Of a stretch of 64,000 nt of DNA, positions 8,790 to 18,293 are shown in pieces (within the stretch, counting starts at the first letter, position 1; every line of letters begins with the position of its first letter). The translations under genes were made by a program, and so were the position numbers. The DNA is from Roseivirga sp. (lineage in GTDB: Bacteria > Bacteroidota > Bacteroidia > Cytophagales > Cyclobacteriaceae). Location of the stretch: the NCBI GenBank assembly GCA_018402485.1, contig JAGYIY010000002.1:558001-622000 (forward strand). Direction: 5' to 3'. Below the pieces are notes generated by a model. It saw only the letters and a program-made list of their open reading frames with translations, was not told the origin of the DNA and did not search any database.

Positions 8790-9181
8790 GCTTCCTTCAA
8801 CGAACTAAATATTTTCTTTAGCTGCTCCTTCTTTAAAACTTTTTGTCCTGTACGGCAGCTTGCCAATTGCTTTTCGCCTTCATAAACATCTACTTTACAA
8901 ATAAGTTCTTGCTCAATATGGGTTAAAACTTCGGCCTTACAATGAATCCGCGCACCAAGCAAGGCGGGTGCAATATGCTTTATTTCTAAAAATGTACCAA
9001 TTCCTTCTTCATCTTCCGCTTTACCCTCAAGCACAAACAAACGACTGGCATACTCAACTTCACGCGCTAAGGCAAAAGTGCTACAGACCGGGTGCACCAA
9101 ACCTTCTGTAAACTTGGCCAAATCTTTCTGATTGACTACAAAGTCATGAAATTTAGCACTACCTTTTTCAAAAAACCTCAT
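8786..9181 (-). CDS. Hotdog-fold thioesterase (FlK-like)
   Basis: A 131-residue single-domain protein resembling the fluoroacetyl-CoA thioesterase-like (FlK) branch of hotdog proteins. The family pattern is visible in HPVCSTFALAREVEYASR, GIGTFLEIKHIAPALLG (with the conserved GT...H...P.G) and a final SCRTGQKVL strand. The expected activity is hydrolysis of a small acyl-CoA, or binding of one; the substrate cannot be read from the sequence. It starts 2 bases after the coiled-coil gene and overlaps smpB by 4 bases, as the third gene of the tsaD operon. Confidence 0.72.
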   Translation of the reverse strand: MRFFEKGSAKFHDFVVNQKDLAKFTEGLVHPVCSTFALAREVEYASRLFVLEGKAEDEEGIGTFLEIKHIAPALLGARIHCKAEVLTHIEQELICKVDVYEGEKQLASCRTGQKVLKKEQLKKIFSSLKEA

Positions 9182-9183
9182 TC

Positions 9184-9543
9184 CTAATCTTGCGCTTTGA
9201 GATACTTTATCAGCAATCTATTCTTCTCATCACTGAGTTGCTTGTTTTGTGATTGAAAGTCTTTCAACTTTTTCTCTAATTGTACGATTTTTTCGTCTTT
9301 TCGCAACTGTAGCTTTTCAGCATCAGACATGGCTTCTTTGTGCGATAAAGCCACCTTCAATTCCTGTTTTTCTAGTTCGAGCAAAGCTATTTTACGATCC
9401 TTGGCATCCATATCCTTCGCCTGCTTCTTTACCTTTTGATCTAGTTCTTGAATTTTTAAACCCAGCTGATGGTTTTCAACCCTCACAGCATTGACATATT
9501 TTTTGATTGACAATAAATCATTTTGTTCCTTTTCCATATTCAA
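9184..9543 (-). CDS. Small coiled-coil protein of unknown function
   Basis: A 119-residue, highly charged protein that is almost entirely predicted coiled coil, with heptad-like Leu/Ile spacing from about residue 10 to 112. It has no signal peptide, membrane segment or recognisable enzyme motif. A second Met lies at residue 3. It overlaps the tsaD stop by 4 bases and ends 2 bases before the thioesterase gene, so it is translated as part of the same operon. I do not recognise a named family. Confidence 0.75.
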   Translation of the reverse strand: MNMEKEQNDLLSIKKYVNAVRVENHQLGLKIQELDQKVKKQAKDMDAKDRKIALLELEKQELKVALSHKEAMSDAEKLQLRKDEKIVQLEKKLKDFQSQNKQLSDEKNRLLIKYLKAQD

Positions 9544-10556
9544 TCGATTTTCATTCTTGGTAATGCACTCACCTGCTGTCCTACGAACTGCTTTTTTAAG
9601 TATTTGTAATGAGCAGCCATGGCAATCATACCAGCATTGTCGGTACAGTATTGAAATTCAGGTATGTGAATTTCCCATCCATGCGATTTTTCCATTTCCT
9701 TTAGTTTTTTGCGTAAACCACTATTGGCTGAGACACCCCCTGCGATGGCAATTGTTTTAATGTTAAATTTTTTAGCAGCTTTTACCAACTTTTCCATCAA
9801 CATATTTACCAAAGCTGCTTGAATGCTTGCAGCTAAATCGGTTTGATTTACCTGTATAAAATTAGGGTCTTTTTTGAGCTGATCTTTTAAAAAATAGAGC
9901 ACACTTGTTTTGATACCTGAGAAAGAATAATCCAGATCAGGCATTTCCGTTTTAGCGAAAGAAAAACGGTTGGGATCGCCATTTTCCGCAAGTCGATCTA
10001 TTTTAGCTCCACCGGGGTACCCTAAGTTGAGCATTTTTGCCACTTTATCGAAGGCCTCTCCTACTGCATCGTCTTGTGTCTGGCCTACCACCTCCATTTC
10101 CAAATGATCTTTTACCCTTACAATCTGGGTATGCCCACCACTTACCGTAAGACATAAAAAAGGGAATTTCGGATGTGGATTATCTATAAAATGGGCTAGG
10201 ATATGTGCCTGCATGTGATTAACCTCTATCAAGGGCAGCCCTAAAGCAAGTGCCATGGCTTTTGCAAATGAAGTACCCACCAGCAGTGCCCCTAATAACC
10301 CCGGTCCACGAGTGAACGCAATGGCATTTAATTCGTTTCTCTGTATAGATGCTTTGGTTAATGCCTGATTTACCACGGGCACAATATTGAGTAGATGTGC
10401 GCGGCTAGCGAGCTCAGGAACGACACCTCCATAATTTTCATGAACGCTTTGCGTTGCGATGATATTATTAAGTATTTTGCCGTTTACGGCTATAGCCGCA
10501 GAGGTCTCATCGCATGAGGACTCAATGGCCAAAATTTTTATTTCAGAATTAGACAT
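9540..10556 (-). CDS. tsaD: tRNA N6-adenosine threonylcarbamoyltransferase TsaD
   Basis: Transfers threonylcarbamoyl from TC-AMP to A37 of ANN-decoding tRNAs (t6A), together with TsaB, TsaE and TsaC. The chosen start gives 338 residues, beginning eight codons inside the longest frame. That start places IESSCDETS at 11-19, as in the family. The metal-binding HMQAH has His114 and His118, and the glycine-rich VSGGHTQ and AGGVSANSG motifs are present. It is the first gene of a six-gene operon whose members all touch or overlap. Its ATG shares base 10556 with the start codon of the divergent TamB-like gene, so each promoter must lie inside the other gene. Confidence 0.95.
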   Translation of the reverse strand: MSNSEIKILAIESSCDETSAAIAVNGKILNNIIATQSVHENYGGVVPELASRAHLLNIVPVVNQALTKASIQRNELNAIAFTRGPGLLGALLVGTSFAKAMALALGLPLIEVNHMQAHILAHFIDNPHPKFPFLCLTVSGGHTQIVRVKDHLEMEVVGQTQDDAVGEAFDKVAKMLNLGYPGGAKIDRLAENGDPNRFSFAKTEMPDLDYSFSGIKTSVLYFLKDQLKKDPNFIQVNQTDLAASIQAALVNMLMEKLVKAAKKFNIKTIAIAGGVSANSGLRKKLKEMEKSHGWEIHIPEFQYCTDNAGMIAMAAHYKYLKKQFVGQQVSALPRMKID

Positions 10557-13500
10557 TGAAGAAAAAAGTAAAAACATCACAAGGTATTAAAAAACGGCTG
10601 TTAAAATCAATCCTTTGGCTGATTGCCTCTCCATTTATCTTATTAATCACGATTATTTTATTGGTCTATGTACCACCGGTTCAAGACAAGCTTATCCATA
10701 AGCTCACCACTTATCTGACAGAAGGAACCGGATATGAGACACGCATTGATTACATAAGAATCAATTGGTTTAACAGCCTAACAATGGAAGATGTGGTGAT
10801 ACAAGATTTATCAAATCAAGGCATGGTGAAGGTAGAAGAACTGGTCTTGAGTTTTGATTTATTAGAATTGATTGGTAAAAAAGATATTTCTACCAATGAA
10901 GTTTGGTTGAAAGGAGCAGATGTAAACCTGAGAAACACAGCAGAAGGCAGCTTAAACATTGATAATTGGGCGTTCCGTATTGGCCAATTGTCAAGTGGTT
11001 CTGCAGCAAGTAACGCAGCTGCGGGGGCTTTCCAAATCAATAAAATCAGTTTGAAAGACTCGAAGTTTAGTTTAAGCGATAGTCGCAGGGACAGCATTGC
11101 AGAGGGATTTGATTATAACCATTTTCGTTTGCTAAATATCAATGCAGACTTGCTCAATCTAAAAGTTGTGGCAGATACGTTTCAGATTGATGTTAAGCAT
11201 TTATCGCTCCAAGATAGTGCCTCAGATTTCAGAATAGATGACCTCAAAACTTTTTTTAGAAACTCTGGCAAAGGCATGTTCTTTTACGACTTGAACCTTC
11301 AGATGGGACAAACTCAAATCGGAGATTATCTTGAATTCCGCCACGATAGTCCAAGTCAAATGAGTTACTTTAACGATAGCATTGATATTACTGCCAATTT
11401 TGACCAAACCATTTTAAACACCAATGAACTCGAACTTTTTGTCCCTGAATTCAAAGGAATGAATCAAGAAGTACGGGTGGATGGTTTGTTTAAAGGGCGA
11501 GTGAACTCTTTCTATAGCGATGATTTTACTTTAGCGATTGGTAACCGTACAACATTGGCAGGTAACCTAGATATTGAAGGTTTGCCAGACGTTGAGAAAA
11601 CTTTTTTTAGTCTTCAATTAAAAAAGTCAACTGTTCATGCTGAAGACATTAATCAGTACATTGTACCGCGATTTCAAAGCATTGCAAAAAAGTTTGGGAC
11701 TGTAAAAATGAATGCCCGACTAGATGGGTTATTAGATAATTTTGTCGCAGACGGCCAATTTATAACTGACATCGGCAACATCAGTTCCAATGTAAAAGTT
11801 GAGTTCCCCAACAATAACCTTCCTAAATATGATGGTGAACTTGAAGTGAAAAACTTTGATCTAGGATATTTCTCTGGCGACACAACCTTTCAAAAAATAG
11901 ACATGCAAGGCACAATCGAAGGTGAAGGTTTCCAGTTAGATAATGCCAACTTTAGGCTTATCGCCAATGTTCCCAGAATTGGTATCCGTCAATATGAATA
12001 TACAAACATTGAAACCGATGGTGCCTTTGCACAATCCTTCTTCTCCGGTGAACTATCAGTAAACGATCCAAACCTCAAGTTCTTTGCCAATGGCTCTATT
12101 GATCTTAGAAACAACAATGAAATCGTAAAGGTGAATGGTGTTTTGGATACCGCCATATTGCATAATCTCAAATTGACAGAAGAGTATGTCATGCTAAGTA
12201 GCAAACTTGATATGGACATAGAAGGCCTTCAGATTGATAGCATTCAAGGGCGTGCCATTTTAAGTGACAGTCATATCCAATATGAAGATAAAAATTTAAT
12301 TATTGAATCATTAGAATTTACCTCAGAGCGTAAAACTAATAATGAGCGAGATTTACAGATGAAATCAAGTCTTGTTGATTTTGAAATGAGAGGGAGATTT
12401 GATTTTGCATCACTCTCACGAGAATTGGTCGTAATTGCCGAACAATACCGTCTCAACTTTTCCAGCCGTGTGGAAGAGTTGAATTCCTACATCGGTGACA
12501 ACCCGTTAGTTAAAGATCATTTCGATGTCTCCTATGCCTTTAACTTGCATGATATTACCCCAGTAATACACCTTTTCGACACCACCATTCAGGTTTCTAA
12601 AAAGAGTAAAATCAAAGGTGTTTTCAGTAACTTCCAACAAGAAGAGACTTTTATCCTCAATGCTCAATTCGACACGCTCAACCTTCGCGAAAGCCAATTC
12701 ATTAGAAATGAAATTGACATCAATGGTGCGGATTTAAGAGATACTTCAAATGTGTTGATTTTAGGTTATGTATTCAGTGATGAACAAAAATATGGCAATG
12801 AGACTCAAACCGAAAACATGACCTTTGAAGCTGTTTGGGATGGTACACACATAGATTTTCGCCAAAACATCAGCCAAAAAAGCAGTGGAAATTATGCGGA
12901 AATTGGTGCATCACTCAACTTTCTACCGAATCGCACAGAACTTGTTTTCGACAATTCTAACATCCTAGCGATTGGTGAAAACTGGCAAATTACAGACGAT
13001 AACCTGGTGGTTTTTAGTCAAGATCGCATCGATGTTCAAAACCTAAGCATATTCAACGCCACACAATCCATTCAGTTTGATGGTCAAGTGGCTATTTTAC
13101 AAGACAGCAACCAAACCTTAAGCCTTAAATTTCAAAACATTGCCATGTCCAATGTTAATCCATTGACCCAAGAGAGCTACACAGGGACACTCAATGGGGA
13201 AATTAATGTGCAAAATCTATACTTTACACCCATTCTATTTGGAAATATTTCACTCACGGATCTGGAAATCAATAATTTTTTGGTTGGAGATTTAAACGGT
13301 GAAATCAATTGGCTGAATGCCTCTGAACAATTTGTATTAGATTTTACTGTCAATAGAAAAGGACAACGCATTATTTCATTGAATGGAGATTGGTTTCCCA
13401 ATCGCCAGCAAGAACAGCTCGATCTTGATTTACACCTTGACCGTGCTAACCTCAACATAGCCGAACCTTACATTGACGACTATCTTTCAGAATTGGACGG

Positions 13501-15112
13501 TTATATTTTTGGAGACTATACAATAAAAGGAAACATGAAAACCCCTCATTTTACTGGCAGTGGCACTTTCAAAGAAGCCGCGATAAAAGTAAATTATCTA
13601 AATACAAAATATGGATTTGAAGGGAGAACTCTTTTTAAAAGAGATACCATAGAGCTACAAGACTTAGTGTTCAAAGATGTGAATGCACAAGAGGCTCTTT
13701 TTTCAGGCAGAGTTCTGCACGATGCCTTTCAAAATTTTCGATTCGGACTCAATGGATCTCTTTCCTCATTTCAAGTACTGAATACAGACGTCGACAGCGA
13801 GGAGCAGTTTTATGGACAGGCCTATGCCTCAGGCACAGTAGCACTTCGCGGAGAATCGTCCAACTTAAGTGTTGTTGCCGATGTAACAACTGAAGCTAAC
13901 TCCAAATTATACATTCCGCTGAGTGAAGAGGGAGAAAAAGATATCACACCCGAATTCATCACTTTTATTGATCGAACCCTCAGCATAGAAGAAAAAGAGA
14001 ATCAAATAGTTGCTGATGAAGTGAATAAAATTCAAATCACCGGATTTTCATTAGACTTAAACGTTGAAGTAACACCAGATGCCTACATAGAAATCATCAT
14101 TGATCCCAAAACAGGTGATATCATCCGTGGAAGAAGCGAAGGACAATTACGTTTACAAGTAAATCAACAAGGTAATTTTGAAATGAACGGTGAAATTAGC
14201 ATTACAGAAGGAGCTTATAATTTCTCCCTTTATAATCTTATAACAAAAGAATTTAAGATTGTTGAACCCAGTACCGTTACCTGGTTTGGCAATCCATACG
14301 AAGGTGTAATGCAAATCAATGGTGTATATGAACAAAACACATCTATTGCTCCTATTTTGACAGATGCAGGCTTTGGAGCTGTTGATGATAACGGCAATAC
14401 TCAAGGCATGAATCGCAGGTTTCCTACAAAGGTTTTACTGAACTTAGAAGGCCCACTGCTATCTCCTGAAATCAATTTTGACATAGATTTAAGTACCATT
14501 AACTCGCAAGACTTCCAGATTACAACCGCCATCAGTGCCTTTAAAAATCGAATTCAAACTAACGAGCAAGAACTCAACCGCCAAGTATTAAGTCTCATTG
14601 TGCTAAATCGATTTTCAGAACAAGGCGTCATTAATATAGGTGGCCGTTCAGCCAGTCAAAATGTGAGTCAGTTACTTTCCAATCAGTTGGGGCAATTGGT
14701 AGCACAATTAGATGATAATTTGGAGGTTGATTTTGATCTAGCAGACTTGTCAGAAGACGCACTTAACACATTTAGATTAAGGTTGAGTTATACATTTTTG
14801 GATGGCAGGCTTCGTGTAACCCGAGAAGGTGGATTGACTAACTTAGTAGATGTTAATGATGTAGCCGGAGATTGGACAGCAGAGTACCTACTTACCAAAG
14901 ATGGCAGGTACAAAGTAAAAGTATATTCAAGAACAAATTTTGATTTGGCCAACTTGGCTTTAAATCAAAACTCAGGCAATACCACCACCGGAGCAAGTAT
15001 TATTCAAACCACTAGTTTCAATACTCTGAAAGAGTTTTTTTCGGGGATAAAGAATCGAGCCCGCGAAAAGGAAGAGGAAGCCGATAACAATGATGAGGAG
15101 AATCCTTTCTAA
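10556..15112 (+). CDS. Translocation/assembly module TamB-like giant protein
   Basis: A 1518-residue envelope protein with one N-terminal membrane anchor (about 19-39). A very long periplasmic region of repeated beta-strand/groove segments (AsmA/DUF490 style) follows, with a TamB C-terminal domain at about 1050-1480. Proteins of this architecture bridge the inner and outer membranes and are linked to phospholipid transport or outer-membrane protein assembly. The C-terminal tail is acidic (EEEADNNDEENPF). The start is a TTG at 10556: an in-frame TAG lies at 10550-10552, and the first in-frame ATG falls inside the conserved N-terminus. No tamA (BamA-like) gene is adjacent. Confidence 0.85.
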   Translation: MKKKVKTSQGIKKRLLKSILWLIASPFILLITIILLVYVPPVQDKLIHKLTTYLTEGTGYETRIDYIRINWFNSLTMEDVVIQDLSNQGMVKVEELVLSFDLLELIGKKDISTNEVWLKGADVNLRNTAEGSLNIDNWAFRIGQLSSGSAASNAAAGAFQINKISLKDSKFSLSDSRRDSIAEGFDYNHFRLLNINADLLNLKVVADTFQIDVKHLSLQDSASDFRIDDLKTFFRNSGKGMFFYDLNLQMGQTQIGDYLEFRHDSPSQMSYFNDSIDITANFDQTILNTNELELFVPEFKGMNQEVRVDGLFKGRVNSFYSDDFTLAIGNRTTLAGNLDIEGLPDVEKTFFSLQLKKSTVHAEDINQYIVPRFQSIAKKFGTVKMNARLDGLLDNFVADGQFITDIGNISSNVKVEFPNNNLPKYDGELEVKNFDLGYFSGDTTFQKIDMQGTIEGEGFQLDNANFRLIANVPRIGIRQYEYTNIETDGAFAQSFFSGELSVNDPNLKFFANGSIDLRNNNEIVKVNGVLDTAILHNLKLTEEYVMLSSKLDMDIEGLQIDSIQGRAILSDSHIQYEDKNLIIESLEFTSERKTNNERDLQMKSSLVDFEMRGRFDFASLSRELVVIAEQYRLNFSSRVEELNSYIGDNPLVKDHFDVSYAFNLHDITPVIHLFDTTIQVSKKSKIKGVFSNFQQEETFILNAQFDTLNLRESQFIRNEIDINGADLRDTSNVLILGYVFSDEQKYGNETQTENMTFEAVWDGTHIDFRQNISQKSSGNYAEIGASLNFLPNRTELVFDNSNILAIGENWQITDDNLVVFSQDRIDVQNLSIFNATQSIQFDGQVAILQDSNQTLSLKFQNIAMSNVNPLTQESYTGTLNGEINVQNLYFTPILFGNISLTDLEINNFLVGDLNGEINWLNASEQFVLDFTVNRKGQRIISLNGDWFPNRQQEQLDLDLHLDRANLNIAEPYIDDYLSELDGYIFGDYTIKGNMKTPHFTGSGTFKEAAIKVNYLNTKYGFEGRTLFKRDTIELQDLVFKDVNAQEALFSGRVLHDAFQNFRFGLNGSLSSFQVLNTDVDSEEQFYGQAYASGTVALRGESSNLSVVADVTTEANSKLYIPLSEEGEKDITPEFITFIDRTLSIEEKENQIVADEVNKIQITGFSLDLNVEVTPDAYIEIIIDPKTGDIIRGRSEGQLRLQVNQQGNFEMNGEISITEGAYNFSLYNLITKEFKIVEPSTVTWFGNPYEGVMQINGVYEQNTSIAPILTDAGFGAVDDNGNTQGMNRRFPTKVLLNLEGPLLSPEINFDIDLSTINSQDFQITTAISAFKNRIQTNEQELNRQVLSLIVLNRFSEQGVINIGGRSASQNVSQLLSNQLGQLVAQLDDNLEVDFDLADLSEDALNTFRLRLSYTFLDGRLRVTREGGLTNLVDVNDVAGDWTAEYLLTKDGRYKVKVYSRTNFDLANLALNQNSGNTTTGASIIQTTSFNTLKEFFSGIKNRAREKEEEADNNDEENPF

Positions 15113-15154
15113 ACCAAACCCAAACTAACGAGTTCTTTAGTCAAAAGAAAAAAC

Positions 15155-16456
15155 ATGCAAGAATTATCGATTTTTTGGTTTCGTAGAGATTTGCGTTTCA
15201 CCGACAATACAGGGTTATATTACGCATTGCAGGAAAAAGAAAATATTCTTCCCATCTTCATTTTCGATGAACACATACTCGAAAAACTGAATCATAAAGA
15301 TGATGCGCGCGTAAGTTTTTTACATCGCACCATTACCTCCATGCATGAACAATTGCGCGATGTGGGTTCTGGTTTGAGTGTGTATCATGGTAAGCCAAAA
15401 GACGTTTTTGCTTCTTTAATCAAATCATGTAAGATATCTGCCGTTTATGCCAATCGCGATTATGAACCTTACGCCACATCACGTGACATTCAAATCGATG
15501 AATTTCTAACATCCAATGGTATAGGTTTTTACACTTTTAAGGACCACGTTATTTTTGAGAAAGAAGAAATTGTTTCAGGCAATGGAAGCTTTTATAAAGT
15601 TTTCACTCCTTATAGCAAGGCATGGAAAGCAGCGTATCATGAAAGTAAACCGAGCATTAAAGACGATACCTTAAAAAGCAAAAATTGGGCACAAGTGGAA
15701 CCTCAAAAGATACCAAGTTTAGAAAGCCTCGGGTTTCAATCTACTAAAATTCCAATTCCATCTAAACAAGTAGAAGATGTACTATTAGAACACTATGGTG
15801 AAAAAAGAGATTTCCCTGCCCTAAAGGGTACTTCGCGCCTCGGTATTCATTTGAGGTTTGGTACCATTAGCGTTCGTCAGCTCGCAAAAAAAGCTTTGCA
15901 AACGAGCGATGTTTTTCTTAATGAACTGATTTGGCGTGACTTTTATGCCATGATTCTAGCCAACAACCCGCATGTGATAGATCAGGCTTTTAAAGCCAAA
16001 TATGACCATATTCCTTGGCGAAATAATGAGCATGATTTTAATAAATGGTGTGAGGGAAAAACAGGTTACCCTATCGTTGATGCCGGTATGCGCGAGTTAA
16101 ACCAAACGGGCTTTATGCACAATCGTGTACGCATGATCGTAGCCAGCTTTCTGACCAAACACCTTTTAATTGATTGGCGCTGGGGAGAAGCCTATTTTGC
16201 TGAGAAACTCTTAGATTTTGAATTGGCATCAAATAACGGTGGCTGGCAGTGGGCAGCAGGAACAGGAACCGATGCACAACCCTATTTTCGCGTATTCAAC
16301 CCATATGCACAAGCTGACAAATTTGATCCAAACAAAAAATACATTCAGCAATGGGTGCCAGAATGGAATACTTCAAATTACCCAAAGCCCATGGTTGAAC
16401 ATAAATTTGCTAGAGAAAGGGCCTTAGAAACCTACAAAACTGCCCTAGAGGGTTAA
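15155..16456 (+). CDS. phrB: Deoxyribodipyrimidine photolyase (class I cryptochrome/photolyase family)
   Basis: Light-driven repair of cyclobutane pyrimidine dimers using FAD. The 433 residues comprise an N-terminal Rossmann-like antenna domain (FWFRRDLRFTDNTGL at about 7-21) and a helical FAD-binding domain. Family signatures include TGYPIVDAGMREL, MHNRVRM, DWRWGEAYFAE, NNGGWQWAAGTGTDAQPYFRVFNP and KYIQQWVPE. The Trp-rich C-terminal region fits the electron-transfer path. The gene is 42 bases after the TamB-like gene and may be co-transcribed. A cryptochrome-like function cannot be excluded, but the complete FAD and substrate motifs favour repair. Confidence 0.92.
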   Translation: MQELSIFWFRRDLRFTDNTGLYYALQEKENILPIFIFDEHILEKLNHKDDARVSFLHRTITSMHEQLRDVGSGLSVYHGKPKDVFASLIKSCKISAVYANRDYEPYATSRDIQIDEFLTSNGIGFYTFKDHVIFEKEEIVSGNGSFYKVFTPYSKAWKAAYHESKPSIKDDTLKSKNWAQVEPQKIPSLESLGFQSTKIPIPSKQVEDVLLEHYGEKRDFPALKGTSRLGIHLRFGTISVRQLAKKALQTSDVFLNELIWRDFYAMILANNPHVIDQAFKAKYDHIPWRNNEHDFNKWCEGKTGYPIVDAGMRELNQTGFMHNRVRMIVASFLTKHLLIDWRWGEAYFAEKLLDFELASNNGGWQWAAGTGTDAQPYFRVFNPYAQADKFDPNKKYIQQWVPEWNTSNYPKPMVEHKFARERALETYKTALEG

Positions 16457-16670
16457 CATGATTGGAGGGATTTAATAATTGAAATCGGTGTTTAGCATGA
16501 TTTAATGCGCTAAAAAGCAATTAAAAGTAGTCTTAAACATTATTCACTATACGAGATGGCCGTGATGCTCATTACCAGATACTTACTCTGAAACTGGTCA
16601 AATAAGCCATCTAATCGCCACCATTGAAGATCGCTACTAAAAGCCTCATTTTATGCAACAATTAAAGCCT

Positions 16671-16678
16671 TATCTTTG
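16671..16678 (+). promoter_or_regulatory. -7 element of the RNase P RNA promoter
   Basis: TATCTTTG ends 3 bases before the predicted 5' end of RNase P RNA at 16682. The -33 region (ATTTT near 16648) is a weak match. The rest of 16457-16670 shows no gene or clear structure. Confidence 0.65.
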
Positions 16679-16681
16679 CAC

Positions 16682-17070
16682 AAAGATGCAGGTGATCTTA
16701 TCGCTGTTTCGAATCATCGAAAAAGAGGAAAGTCCGGGCAGCAAAGGGCGCCATACTTCCTAACGGGAAGGATAGACAACGTGAGTTGGATAGCCAGAAA
16801 GTGCCACAGAAAACAAACCGCCTCTGGTCGTTATCGGCCAAGAGGTAAGGGTGAAAAGGTGCGGTAAGAGCGCACCGTCTCGTACCGTGAGGTCGAGAGC
16901 AGGGTAAACCTTATGGGCTGAAAGACCAAATATACCGGGGATAGAGGGCGGCTCGTCCGATCTCGGTGGGTAGGTTGATGGATCTCGCAGGTGACTGCGA
17001 GACTAGATAAATGATAAGAGCCTTTTGCCTGGCAAAAGGAACAGAACCCGGCTTATGAGCCTGCATCTTT
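16682..17070 (+). ncRNA. rnpB: RNase P RNA (class A)
   Basis: Catalytic RNA that matures tRNA 5' ends. Conserved core segments are readable: GAGGAAAGTCCGGGC near the 5' end, AAAGTGCCACAGAAA, GGTAAGGGTGAAAAGGTGCG, GTAAACC, and AGATAAATGAT near the 3' end, followed by ACAGAACCCGGCTTA. The closing P1 helix is perfect: bases 16682-16692 pair with 17060-17070 (AAAGATGCAGG with CCTGCATCTTT). The gene is about 389 bases long and a U-rich tail follows. Confidence 0.96.
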
Positions 17071-17138
17071 ATTTCTTTTCTGTAACACTTTTGTGTCCCT
17101 TATTTTTTAGATTAGCCTTTTCAACAGGTAAGCAGAAC

Positions 17139-18293
17139 ATGGCTAAAATTTTAATCATCGATGACGAGCAAAGCATCCGAAGTACCCTTCGTGAAATCCT
17201 TGAATACGAGAGGTATGAGGTAGAAGAAGCAAAAGATGGTAAAGAAGGTCTTGATAAATTAATTGCGAATCATTTCGACATTGCCTTGTGCGATGTTAAA
17301 ATGCCGCAAATGGATGGTATCGAACTTTTAGAGCGTTGTCAAATGGCAGGTATAGAGACTGAATTCATTATGATCTCTGCCCATGGAACCATAGAAACTG
17401 CTGTAGATGCAACTAAAATGGGGGCTTTTGACTTTATACCAAAGCCTCCCGATCTGAATCGGTTATTACTAACAACTAAAAATGCATTAGAAAAATCAAC
17501 TCTAAAAACGGAAACCAAAAGCCTAAAAACAAAGCTCTCCAAAAAGCATGAAATGGTAGGCAAATCAAAGGCTTTACAGTTGGTAAAGAATATGATGGAC
17601 AAAGTAAGTGCAACAGATGCCAGGGTAATGATTATGGGACCAAATGGTAGTGGTAAAGAGTTGGTAGCCAGAGGTATTCATGAAAGAAGCAACCGTAATA
17701 AAAAGGCTTTTATTGAGGTAAATTGTGCAGCAATTCCTTCCGAATTGATTGAAAGTGAGCTTTTTGGGCATGAAAAAGGTTCTTTCACTTCTGCACATAA
17801 ACAACGAATCGGTAAGTTTGAGCAAGCCCATGAAGGCACCTTGTTTTTAGATGAAATCGGAGACATGAGTTTATCTGCTCAAGCCAAGGTTTTAAGAGCT
17901 CTTCAAGAACATAAAATAGCCAGGGTCGGAGGCGATAAAGATATTTCTGTGAATGTGCGTGTATTGGCTGCTACCAATAAAGACCTGAGAGAAGAAATTG
18001 CCAAGAAAAAATTTAGAGAAGATTTATATCACCGACTGAGTGTAATCATCATTAAAGTACCTTCTTTAAACGAGCGTAAAGAAGATATCCCTGCTTTGGT
18101 TGAGAAATTTTTAATTGATATTGCCCAAGAATATGGTAATAAACCTAAGTCTTTTAGCAAAGCCGCTTTAAAAAGCTTGGAAGATTATGACTGGACAGGT
18201 AATATACGAGAGTTACGAAATGTTACTGAGAGATTGGTCATTATGTGCGATCAAGAAATTGAAGCAGAAGATGTGAAAAAGTATCTCAACTAA
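17139..18293 (+). CDS. Sigma-54-type response regulator (NtrC/NtrX-like) lacking a DNA-binding domain
   Basis: Two-component response regulator with an AAA+ sigma-54 activator domain, 384 residues. The receiver domain (3-118) has the phosphoacceptor Asp52 and Lys102. The AAA+ domain shows Walker A GPNGSGKE (167-174), the sigma-54 contact loop GSFTSA (214-219, in place of GAFTGA) and Walker B TLFLDEIGD (234-242). The arginine-rich FREDLYHRL and WTGNIRELRN segments are also present. The protein ends at 384, just after the lid helices, so the usual Fis-type helix-turn-helix is absent. The start is the MAKILIIDDE methionine, because the longer frame runs back through RNase P RNA. No histidine kinase gene is adjacent. 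Confidence 0.88.
   Translation: MAKILIIDDEQSIRSTLREILEYERYEVEEAKDGKEGLDKLIANHFDIALCDVKMPQMDGIELLERCQMAGIETEFIMISAHGTIETAVDATKMGAFDFIPKPPDLNRLLLTTKNALEKSTLKTETKSLKTKLSKKHEMVGKSKALQLVKNMMDKVSATDARVMIMGPNGSGKELVARGIHERSNRNKKAFIEVNCAAIPSELIESELFGHEKGSFTSAHKQRIGKFEQAHEGTLFLDEIGDMSLSAQAKVLRALQEHKIARVGGDKDISVNVRVLAATNKDLREEIAKKKFREDLYHRLSVIIIKVPSLNERKEDIPALVEKFLIDIAQEYGNKPKSFSKAALKSLEDYDWTGNIRELRNVTERLVIMCDQEIEAEDVKKYLN

Noticed and set aside
16676..16867. 63-residue frame inside the RNase P RNA gene
   Set aside because: The sequence is explained by the conserved RNase P RNA core.
17025..17138. 38-codon N-terminal extension of the response regulator
   Set aside because: It overlaps the 3' part of RNase P RNA and precedes the conserved receiver start MAKILIIDDE, so the shorter start was taken.
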